Shown: in pieces, positions 1-5,081 of the stretch
How the letters are laid out: every line of letters starts with the position of its first letter
How positions within the stretch are numbered: the stretch's first letter is position 1
Assembly (NCBI GenBank): GCA_030618505.1
Contig: JAUXDF010000263.1
Coordinates: 1 to 5,081, forward strand
Reading direction: 5' to 3'
From: Spongiibacteraceae bacterium
GTDB taxonomy: Bacteria > Pseudomonadota > Gammaproteobacteria > Pseudomonadales > PIVM01
Length of the DNA stretch: 5,081 nucleotides
Notes under the pieces: model-generated
Told to the model about the DNA's origin: nothing
The model's database searches: none
What the model saw: only the letters and a program-made list of their open reading frames with translations
Position numbers and translations under genes: made by a program

Positions 1-30
1 TTGGCTTTGAAAGAAGAGCTGGAGAGGAAT

Positions 31-107
<77 letters not shown>

Positions 108-129
108 TCAATAAACTGGCTTTTTCCTT

Positions 130-179
130 CCACTTAAGCGTGAAAGGACGCGCATAGTAGTGTGCTGCCCCTTAAGCGT
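130..179. repeat. Tandem CTTAAGCGT repeat in tRNA promoter and leader
   Basis: CCaCTTAAGCGT at 130-141 and CCcCTTAAGCGT at 168-179 match in 11 of 12 positions and start 38 bp apart. In the direction of tRNA transcription, the upstream copy overlaps the -35 box and the start of the spacer, while the other lies in the transcribed leader. The core CTTAAG is palindromic. They could be paired protein-binding sites or a small duplication. The sequence alone does not decide. Confidence 0.5.
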
Positions 180-182
180 CAA
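146..182 (-). promoter_or_regulatory. Sigma70 promoter of the initiator tRNA with GC-rich discriminator
   Basis: On the minus strand, a -35 box TTGACG (complement of 177-182; five of six consensus bases) is separated by exactly 17 bp from a -10 box TACTAT (complement of 154-159; five of six). The -10 box is followed by GCGCGTCC, a GC-rich discriminator of the kind found at stringently controlled stable-RNA promoters. Transcription would start near 147 and give a leader of about 40 nt, to be removed from the tRNA 5' end by RNase P. The -35 box begins 4 bp beyond the stop codon of the upstream DUF3549 gene. Growth-rate or ppGpp control is inferred from the discriminator only. Confidence 0.8.
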
Positions 183-185
183 GCA

Positions 186-1280
186 TTATTTACTGCTTTG
201 ATTGAATAGTTGCTCAAGGGCATCGCGAAGTGTCGTACTGCAGTCCGGATCCCTTATTGCAGCCAAAATAAAAACCCTCAAATCCGGGATAAATATCAGA
301 TCTTTAAACAATTTTTCGAAAAGTATTTGCCCTTGATTATTTTTAGCCAGACATTCCAGATAAAGGCGGGTTAACTCGGGTTGCTGTAGATCTTCCCAGC
401 AGCGTAGTGCGATGGCAATAAGCAGGTCGCTATCGTTATTGATCGGACTGTTTAATAAGCGAAGTATGAGTTGTTGGCGTAACTTTTTTGCTTTGCTGTT
501 CGATATTGCCCGAAGCAATGCTGCCAGGGTCGGCATATCGGGTGTGTCTGAATGAATTAAGGTGTCGATCAATTTGATGACAACAGTGCTTAGTTGTTGT
601 TCGATGATACTGTGTTCCATGCAGCAGCAAATAGCATGTAATGGTTCAGGGGGAAGCCTTGGCAAGGCTTTGCTCAGCAGCGGCTGGTAGGTTTTTTTGT
701 GCAAGCGAGCGGTAAAATCGGCAAACCCCTGTAGGCCTAGTGACTGCCAGTCGACATCAGTTGCTGGCTTATCCTTGGCCATTTCTTTTAGGTAGCTTTT
801 TACCGGTAGATAAAATTGTGAAGCCGCTTGATCGCTTCTCAGGTTAGCTTTGGCGTGAAAGATCGATTTTGCTTCCTGAGTTGGTGTAAATACCTGCGGG
901 CTGCCCTCAAGAATATGCTCCAGTTTACCGCCTTGCTTTGCTGCCTTGAGGTTCTTTTCCAGTCGGCGCCCCAGATGCTGCAGAAACTCATCTCTCACAT
1001 CAGGGATTAGTAGGCCTTGCTCATCCAAAGGGAATTGTAAAAACCAGACTAAAGGCGGCGAGCTTTTTTTGCCCTCTTGTCTATCCTGCAGTAGAAGCCC
1101 CAGCCACATGCTGCGTTGATAAGGGAGCGGGTAGGGAGTGTTCATCTGCTCTACATTGTCCAGCATGGCTGGCGAAAGCTCGCTGATTCTTCGGCCCATA
1201 TCAAAGTAGCGGACATGAATATGAAGTTTTTCCAGTGTGTCGCCAAGTGTTAATGCTGAGCTGGTTTGGTGGTGATTCAT
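186..1280 (-). CDS. DUF3549 family protein
   Basis: This 364-residue protein belongs to the uncharacterised DUF3549 family, which is known mainly from gammaproteobacteria; no biochemical role is established. The call rests on recognisable N-terminal signatures: LTLGDTLEKL at residues 10-19, the block YFDMGRRISEL at 25-35, YPLPYQRSMWLGLLL at 50-64 and LVWFLQFPLDEQGLL at 77-91. The length fits the family's roughly 340 residues. The C-terminal half (about 200-360) is rich in Leu and Ala and looks entirely helical, possibly repeat-like. No signal peptide or membrane segment is seen, so it is probably cytoplasmic. There is a CCC run at residues 218-220. The start ATG (complement of 1278-1280) fits because the LTLG motif begins 9 residues later and an in-frame stop lies upstream near 1314-1316. 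Its Shine-Dalgarno signal is poor. It is divergent from the kynureninase-like gene and is followed 4 bp later by the tRNA promoter. I recognise the family but cannot assign a function. Confidence 0.88.
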   Translation of the reverse strand: MNHHQTSSALTLGDTLEKLHIHVRYFDMGRRISELSPAMLDNVEQMNTPYPLPYQRSMWLGLLLQDRQEGKKSSPPLVWFLQFPLDEQGLLIPDVRDEFLQHLGRRLEKNLKAAKQGGKLEHILEGSPQVFTPTQEAKSIFHAKANLRSDQAASQFYLPVKSYLKEMAKDKPATDVDWQSLGLQGFADFTARLHKKTYQPLLSKALPRLPPEPLHAICCCMEHSIIEQQLSTVVIKLIDTLIHSDTPDMPTLAALLRAISNSKAKKLRQQLILRLLNSPINNDSDLLIAIALRCWEDLQQPELTRLYLECLAKNNQGQILFEKLFKDLIFIPDLRVFILAAIRDPDCSTTLRDALEQLFNQSSK

Positions 1281-1525
1281 AGTTGGTTTTTCAAAAGTGC
1301 TGTAGTTGGATGCCTATTTTACCGGCTGTCAGGGCATTTGTATCCGTTGGTGTCCAGTTGCCTGAAAACGGGATAATAAATGAATGCCTTGCACATTGTA
1401 CTTTGTCTATGTTGACTATACTTAAAGTTGAAACGCCCATAATTTTGAGGGGCTATTGCCATCCACCTGTTTTTATTAAGCAGTGTCAATAAGATCGTAC
1501 CAATTAATCACAACTGAGTCGGGTT
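1281..1525. other. Divergent intergenic region, no gene supported
   Basis: These 245 bp separate the starts of the DUF3549 gene (leftward) and the kynureninase-like gene (rightward), so they should hold both promoters. The only plausible signal I see is a rightward promoter at 1396-1422. No clear leftward promoter was found. A 69-codon open frame at 1283-1492 has low-complexity composition and no detectable ribosome binding site, and I do not consider it a gene. No strong hairpin or RNA motif was noticed. Confidence 0.6.
1396..1422 (+). promoter_or_regulatory. Possible promoter of the kynureninase-like gene
   Basis: TATACT at 1417-1422 is a good -10 hexamer (five of six). The nearest -35-like hexamer is TTGTAC at 1396-1401 (four of six), with a spacer of only 15 bp, which is suboptimal. 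Another -35-like hexamer, TTGCAC at 1389-1394, is too far away (22 bp). If it is used, transcription would start near 1429 and leave a leader of about 97 nt before the ATG at 1526. Confidence 0.3.
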
Positions 1526-2716
1526 ATGTATACACTTGAGGATCTATCACGCTCCCCTAACGCATTGGCTGTTGATTACCGGCATTCTCACGTTGATAAA
1601 AGAGTAATGTTAACCGGCCACAGTCATCAGGCATCTCCTGACTGTAGTCTGCAAGGTCAAACCGAGGCCTGGATGTGGGCAGCCCACCATGTTGAAGCAC
1701 GCTGGGATGAGGCCTTGGAGAAGACCTGGGCGGTGCGGGAGGGCTTTGGTGAGTTGATACACTGCGCGCCAGAGCGTATCGCTCTAGCCAGTAGTGTGCA
1801 TGATCTGGTGGTCCGGTTTTTATCAGCGCTTCCTCTGAGCAAGCGGCCTAAATTGATTACCACCGATGGTGAGCACCCATCCATCAACCGACAGCTTTAT
1901 CGGCTTATAGAACAAGGGGTTGAAGTGGTGACGGTGCCGATGGATCCTGCGGCAACAGTGGTTGAGCGGGTGGCGGCTCAGATTGATGATTCGACAGCTG
2001 CAGTTTTTATCTCCTCGGTATTCTTTGAAACCGGCCATGTGGCTGTGGAACTCGATACCCTGGTACCAAGCTGCCAGAAATACGGGTGTCAGTTATTTGT
2101 TGATGCCTATCAAAGTGTTAACGTCCTTTCTTTTTCTGTGCGTGATTATAATCTGGAGCGTGCTTTTGTTGTTGGCGGTGGCACCAAATATTGCCAGCTT
2201 GGTGATGGTATCGCTTTTATGCATGTGCCTGAGGGTTATAAAGGGCGCCCGGTTGTTACTGGCTGGTTTGGTACCTTTGATACTCTGGAGGATAACCCGG
2301 CCGCTCAACCTATATCTTATGGAGATGATCATCAGTTGTTTGATGGCTCAAGCTATGATCCTACGTCACATTATCGTGCTGTCCATACCTTTGACTATTT
2401 TCGCAGTAAAAAGCTCACGCCTGAGTTTCTTCACGATGTAAATCACCATCAATTACATTTGTTGGAAAAGGAGTTCAGGGCTTTTGACTTTGATCCCAAG
2501 CTCATCAGGCTAACCAATGATGTTGAGTATTTGGGTGGGTTTATCTCGCTGGAAACCCCAAAAGCTAAAAAGCTGTCTGAAATGCTGCGTGATGTCGGTA
2601 TTCATACCGACTGGCGAAAAAACTGGCTGAGAATGGGGCCTGCGCCTTATTTGAGTGATGAGCAGTTACTTGATGGTATTGCCGGTCTGGAAGAGATGGT
2701 ACGCAGATTGATCTAA
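1526..2716 (+). CDS. Kynureninase-like class V fold PLP-dependent enzyme
   Basis: This 396-residue enzyme has fold type I of the PLP enzymes (aminotransferase class V superfamily) and resembles kynureninase, which cleaves kynurenine to anthranilate and alanine. Kynureninase-type landmarks in order are: the N-terminal LTGHSHQASPD at 29-39, occupying the place of the kynureninase DGNSLG segment; FVDAYQS at 191-197 with D193 expected to contact the PLP ring nitrogen; GGGTKYCQLGDG at 217-228 with K221 as the Schiff-base lysine; TGWFGTFD at 245-252, like the kynureninase GWWGH/GWFGH segment; FDGSSYDP at 272-279; and DWRKNWLRMGPAPYLSD at 362-378 with R364 or R369 as candidate substrate-carboxylate ligands. 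It differs from true kynureninase at two catalytic-site positions: Q196 in place of the DxxH histidine and T220 in place of the Tyr preceding the lysine. Length is typical (about 400-420). It is probably a soluble cytoplasmic enzyme. No tryptophan-catabolism genes adjoin it, so the substrate is unknown. The first ATG is used; an in-frame stop lies at 1505-1507 and the ribosome binding site is weak. Confidence 0.85.
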   Translation: MYTLEDLSRSPNALAVDYRHSHVDKRVMLTGHSHQASPDCSLQGQTEAWMWAAHHVEARWDEALEKTWAVREGFGELIHCAPERIALASSVHDLVVRFLSALPLSKRPKLITTDGEHPSINRQLYRLIEQGVEVVTVPMDPAATVVERVAAQIDDSTAAVFISSVFFETGHVAVELDTLVPSCQKYGCQLFVDAYQSVNVLSFSVRDYNLERAFVVGGGTKYCQLGDGIAFMHVPEGYKGRPVVTGWFGTFDTLEDNPAAQPISYGDDHQLFDGSSYDPTSHYRAVHTFDYFRSKKLTPEFLHDVNHHQLHLLEKEFRAFDFDPKLIRLTNDVEYLGGFISLETPKAKKLSEMLRDVGIHTDWRKNWLRMGPAPYLSDEQLLDGIAGLEEMVRRLI

Positions 2717-2843
2717 GCGCCCTTTATTTGTAGCCTTGATCAGTGTGTCCCGTGAAACGTTTTGGGTACAGTGCGACCCACGTAGTGTTTTGGTCGTGAG
2801 CCTGCGAAATCAGGGGGTTTACTGAATGGCGCTGGCATACGCC
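2717..2843. other. Convergent intergenic gap with a weak inverted repeat
   Basis: The gap lies between the 3' ends of the kynureninase-like and YchJ-type genes, so termination in both directions is expected here. The best structure is TGGGT (2763-2767), an 8-base loop and ACCCA (2776-2780), which could be extended by ACG/CGT pairing outside a three-base bulge. No T-run follows within a few bases on either strand, so it is not a convincing intrinsic terminator. No open frame of note is present. Confidence 0.35.
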
Positions 2844-3335
2844 CTACGAATTTATTAAAGATACTGCTCCACAACATTTCTTGTATTTTTTACCACTGCC
2901 ACAGGGGCAAAGGGTATTACGCTCAGGTTTTATCGCCGGCAGCTCTTGTCCTTCATAGAAATACCAACGGCCATCATGTTTTTTAAACTGTGATAACTCG
3001 TGGTGTTGCTTGAGCTGCCCGTTTTGCAGGTAGCTGGCGAGAAACTCTACCTCGCCAGATTCGTCTGCCTCTGTCCCTGCTGTACATTTAATAATGATAA
3101 GTTGACGCCAATTTGTGTCTTCAGCCCAGTTTTTAATATCCTGTTTATTGTGTGAAGCGCGGGTGTCGGGGTGGGTGCTATCCAGCAGGTAGTCGATGGC
3201 TTGAGTGGCATAGGCACTGTAGCGAGAACGCATCAGTTGTTCTGCTGAAAGGGCCTGTCGGGAGCCCTCAATTAACGACTTGCAGCAATCGCACCAGGCT
3301 TTTCCGCAATGGCAGGGGCACAGTGCTGGTTTCAT
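2844..3335 (-). CDS. ychJ: YchJ family protein with two SEC-C type metal-binding motifs
   Basis: This 163-residue protein matches the YchJ (UPF0225) family: an NTF2-like core flanked by cysteine-rich SEC-C motifs. The C-terminal motif is canonical, CPCGSGKKYKKCC at residues 143-155, where C143, C145, C154 and C155 would bind one zinc ion. The N-terminal motif, CPCHCGKAWCDCC at 6-18, has the same four cysteines (6, 8, 17, 18) plus two extra ones at 10 and 15. The family segment LMRSRYSAY lies at 34-42, followed by YLLDSTHP at 49-56; the FKKHDGRWYFYEG stretch at 117-129 corresponds to the FLKENGQWYYIDG-like strand of E. coli YchJ. Length is slightly above the E. coli protein (about 152). The function is unknown; SEC-C motifs in other proteins such as SecA bind zinc and mediate protein contacts. 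It is soluble, monocistronic, convergent with the gene to its left and divergent from the acyltransferase gene. The ATG sits 5 residues before the first cysteine, as expected, although no strong Shine-Dalgarno is seen. Confidence 0.92.
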   Translation of the reverse strand: MKPALCPCHCGKAWCDCCKSLIEGSRQALSAEQLMRSRYSAYATQAIDYLLDSTHPDTRASHNKQDIKNWAEDTNWRQLIIIKCTAGTEADESGEVEFLASYLQNGQLKQHHELSQFKKHDGRWYFYEGQELPAIKPERNTLCPCGSGKKYKKCCGAVSLINS

Positions 3336-3452
3336 AGCAGGCTCGTAATAGATGACTTGAGGGGTTTTTTCTTGTATGTTGCGACTGGAATTTAGGCGCT
3401 AGCCTATAGGAATTCATAATTGTAACAATATTCGCTTAAGAAATGCTGCCCA
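3336..3452. promoter_or_regulatory. Divergent promoter region between ychJ-like and acyltransferase genes
   Basis: These 117 bp must serve both flanking genes. CATAAT at 3415-3420 is a fair rightward -10 box (five of six), but no good -35 box lies 16-18 bp upstream. TAGGC/GCCTA (3393-3397 and 3402-3406) forms a perfect 5-bp inverted repeat around GCTA, just upstream, and could be an operator. CGCTTAAG at 3433-3440 repeats the octamer seen in reverse complement in the tRNA promoter region. The assignment as a promoter region follows mainly from gene orientation. Confidence 0.4.
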
Positions 3453-4607
3453 ATGGATAAATTCAAAGATATTCGCCCTTACCATGATGAGGAAGTACGT
3501 CCGGTACTGGATGCTATTCTCAATAATGATGAGTGTATTGCCGGCATTGCCAGGTTGCGTTTTCCTAAAGCGATGGATTATTTCCCCCGCTTGCTAAAAG
3601 CTCTGGTGCGTTGGGTGTTGCGCCGGCAGTTGCGTAAAGTGCAGGATGTACAGGGTTTTCAGGACGTGGTTGAGCGTTATATGACGCATATGATTAAAAC
3701 CACCAGTAGTCAGTTTACCGTCTCCGGCACCGATAAGCTGGATGCTCGACAAGGCCATCTTTTTTGCAGTAATCACCGTGATATAGCTCTTGATCCTGCT
3801 TTTGTTAATTATGCGCTTTATCACAATGCCCACGGCACGGTTCGGATTGCGATAGGCGATAATTTGCTGACCAAGGATTATGTCTCCGACCTGATGCGCT
3901 TGAATAAAAGTTTTATTGTTACGCGCTCGGTTACCGGACGTAAGTTATTTGCGGCATTAAAAAATCTCTCAGCTTACATTCGTTTTTCAGTGACAGAGGA
4001 TAATCATAATGTCTGGATTGCCCAGCGCGAGGGTCGGGCAAAAGATGGCATTGATAAATCTGAGCCTACCATCATTAAAATGTTTGCCATGAGCCGTACA
4101 AAAAGCGCCCCTTTTGCTGAAGGCATTAATGAGCTGCATATCGTGCCGGTTTCCATCTCCTACGAATATGATCCTTGCGATCAACTAAAAGCCAATGAGC
4201 TTTATCAGATGGCGGAGCAGGGTGATTATGAAAAAGATGAACATGAAGATATAGTCAGTATCGCTCTGGGGATCTCCGGGCAAAAAGGCCATGTTCATGT
4301 GCATTTTGGCGAAAAATTGCAGGCCGATTTTGAAAATGCTGATGAGGTTGCCGAGCAGCTGGATCAACAGATTATTAAAAATTATGTGTTACACCCGAGT
4401 AACTACTTTGCTTATCAGAAGTTACACGGTGAATTCCCCGAGGGCGTTTATTCGGATAAGGGTTTGGCCTTTGATAGCGCTAAGCTGGCGAGCAAGGCAA
4501 AAGAGTTTGATGAACGTCTGGCGAACATCCCTGCCGAGCAGCAGCCTTATCTACTCGCGGCCTATGCTAATCCTATTGTGAGTAAACAGAAGTTAGGGTT
4601 TATGTGA
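3453..4607 (+). CDS. Glycerophospholipid acyltransferase, PlsB/PlsC superfamily
   Basis: This 384-residue protein is probably an acyltransferase that moves a fatty acyl group onto glycerol-3-phosphate, a lysophospholipid or a related acceptor at the inner membrane's cytoplasmic face. The four motifs of the superfamily can be followed. Motif I is SNHRDIALDP at 106-115 with catalytic H108. Motif II is LNKSFIVTRS at 150-159, resembling the PlsB FFIRRS block. Motif III is IAQREGRAKDG at 189-199, the equivalent of FPEGTRS/EGGRSRTG, with E193, G194 and R195. Motif IV is HIVPVSISYEYD at 229-240, close to PlsB VPVYIGYE. In motif I the spacing from H108 to the downstream D114 is HX5D rather than the textbook HX4D, with D110 as an additional acidic candidate. 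There is no clear transmembrane helix; a basic amphipathic stretch at 44-62 could attach it peripherally. The C-terminal 90 residues have no motif I recognise. The start ATG has a weak ribosome binding site. The exact acceptor and gene name cannot be fixed. Confidence 0.82.
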   Translation: MDKFKDIRPYHDEEVRPVLDAILNNDECIAGIARLRFPKAMDYFPRLLKALVRWVLRRQLRKVQDVQGFQDVVERYMTHMIKTTSSQFTVSGTDKLDARQGHLFCSNHRDIALDPAFVNYALYHNAHGTVRIAIGDNLLTKDYVSDLMRLNKSFIVTRSVTGRKLFAALKNLSAYIRFSVTEDNHNVWIAQREGRAKDGIDKSEPTIIKMFAMSRTKSAPFAEGINELHIVPVSISYEYDPCDQLKANELYQMAEQGDYEKDEHEDIVSIALGISGQKGHVHVHFGEKLQADFENADEVAEQLDQQIIKNYVLHPSNYFAYQKLHGEFPEGVYSDKGLAFDSAKLASKAKEFDERLANIPAEQQPYLLAAYANPIVSKQKLGFM

Positions 4608-4668
4608 GCCAAATGCCCCGTGTAGCTATGGGGCTTGATTTTGGCATTGCTGGTGCGGGGGCCGCACC
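4608..4668. terminator. Two adjacent hairpins in a convergent gap, possible bidirectional terminator
   Basis: Immediately after the acyltransferase stop codon, GCCAAA (4608-4613) can pair with TTTGGC (4640-4645), enclosing GCCCC (4615-4619) paired with GGGGC (4630-4634) around a 10-base loop. A second, stronger hairpin follows: GGTGCGG (4652-4658), loop GGG, CCGCACC (4662-4668), a perfect 7-bp GC-rich stem. Position between two convergent 3' ends suggests termination of both genes, but neither stem is followed by a good T-run on either strand (the best is GATTTT after the GGGGC arm), so intrinsic termination would be imperfect. Confidence 0.4.
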
Positions 4669-4700
4669 CTGCGAATATTTACTTAAGGGGTCGGGTGAGA

Positions 4701-5081
4701 TTAAAGTTGTGCAAGCGCTGTCATAAAACGCTGCTTTAGTGCTGGGTAGGCTGTAAAATTTACTGGCCCGCTGCAGTGCCACTCAATTTTCAAAGCTTCG
4801 CTTTCCTCTTGTTTGTTATTTTCTTTTCCTTGTCCCAAGCCGGCGGAAAGGCGGTTCATTTGATATTCCATACGACGCTTTTGATCTTCCGCAGGACTGT
4901 CTTGTTCGGTAAGAATTTCAGCACGGATGCATAGTGTGCGAAGATGGCCTTCACTCTGTTCGACATCCCCCTTATTGCTCAGGGTGTTTTGAAAACGCTG
5001 GTCAATGTTCTGCCACCACTCATCGTTAAGCTGCTCAGGTTTGTTCCAGTCTTGTGCTAATACGCCGCGCTGCTCATCATC
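4701..5081 (-). CDS. DUF349 family protein, C-terminal part (5' end outside window)
   Basis: An open frame reads leftward from the right edge for 126 codons to a TAA at 4701-4703; no start lies in the window, so the N-terminal part is missing. The recognisable signature is LCIRAEILTEQDSPAEDQKRR followed by MEYQMNRLSAGLG, within residues 50-83 of the visible part. It closely resembles the C-terminal region of the large, mostly helical DUF349 proteins of Pseudomonas and relatives, which have LCIRLEIL-type and ESPAEDQ-type stretches. The visible N-terminal stretch contains EWWQNIDQRF (21-30), and after a charged Lys/Glu/Asn-rich linker (85-95) it ends with IEWHCSGPVNF and a helix KQRFMTALAQL. 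The complete proteins usually run to several hundred residues with repeated DUF349 domains, and their function is not established. The visible part has no membrane segment. The gene converges on the acyltransferase gene with a 93-bp gap. Confidence 0.8.
   Translation of the reverse strand, partial: DDEQRGVLAQDWNKPEQLNDEWWQNIDQRFQNTLSNKGDVEQSEGHLRTLCIRAEILTEQDSPAEDQKRRMEYQMNRLSAGLGQGKENNKQEESEALKIEWHCSGPVNFTAYPALKQRFMTALAQL

Noticed and set aside
1335..1390. GGCATT/AATGCC inverted repeat in the divergent intergenic region
   Set aside because: Six-base arms about 45 bases apart would not form a stable structure and are expected by chance.
1283..1492. 69-codon plus-strand open frame in the intergenic region
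   Set aside because: No ribosome binding site, no recognisable domain, and it overlaps the region expected to hold divergent promoters.
1962..2441. 159-codon plus-strand open frame inside the kynureninase-like gene
   Set aside because: It lies in another frame of a gene with clear PLP-enzyme motifs; its hydrophobic composition is the usual product of a frame-shifted reading.
1445..3364. TTGAGGGG shared by two intergenic regions (1445-1452 and 3357-3364)
   Set aside because: Only an 8-base match with different flanks and different distances to the genes; likely coincidence.
3442..3459. Five-codon reading frame ATG CTG CCC AAT GGA TAA overlapping the acyltransferase start, considered as a leader peptide
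   Set aside because: The only SD-like bases lie too close to its ATG, and such a short overlap arises easily by chance.
4291..4581. 96-codon plus-strand open frame inside the acyltransferase gene
   Set aside because: Overlaps the C-terminal part of the acyltransferase gene in another frame and has no recognisable family signature.
4600..4782. 60-codon minus-strand open frame at the convergent gap
   Set aside because: It overlaps the end of the DUF349 family gene in a different frame and covers the hairpins; no family signature.

Overview
This is an ordinary-looking chromosomal segment with moderate GC content from a gammaproteobacterium. It carries an initiator tRNA, DUF3549 and DUF349 family genes, a YchJ-type SEC-C protein, an acyltransferase and a kynureninase-like PLP enzyme. 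DUF3549, YchJ and the DUF349 C-terminal tail together point to a marine or Pseudomonas/Cellvibrio-like gammaproteobacterium. The genus cannot be read from the sequence. No mobile element, CRISPR array, phage gene or obvious horizontally acquired island is visible.

Layout from left to right: an initiator tRNA-fMet on the minus strand (31-107) with its own near-consensus sigma70 promoter (146-182); the DUF3549 gene on the minus strand (186-1280), which ends 4 bp before that promoter; a 245-bp divergent intergenic region; a kynureninase-like fold-type I PLP enzyme on the plus strand (1526-2716); a 127-bp convergent gap; a YchJ family gene on the minus strand (2844-3335); a 117-bp divergent spacer; a PlsB/PlsC-superfamily acyltransferase on the plus strand (3453-4607); a 93-bp convergent gap with two hairpins; and the 3' part of a DUF349 family gene on the minus strand (4701 to the right edge), whose start lies outside the window.

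The protein genes alternate in strand (minus, plus, minus, plus, minus), so each appears to be its own transcription unit and no multi-gene operon or shared pathway is supported. The tRNA is also on the minus strand, downstream of the DUF3549 gene. Read-through from DUF3549 into it is possible because no terminator is seen between them, but the tRNA has a strong promoter of its own.

The points most worth a second look are: the kynureninase-like enzyme, which keeps the PLP Asp and Lys but has changed residues where kynureninase has its conserved His and Tyr; the acyltransferase, whose NHRD motif has an HX5D spacing instead of HX4D; the extra cysteines in the N-terminal metal motif of the YchJ protein; and the restriction of the palindrome CTTAAG to intergenic DNA, including a tandem pair in the tRNA promoter and leader. 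I did not find convincing evidence for a new multi-gene system.
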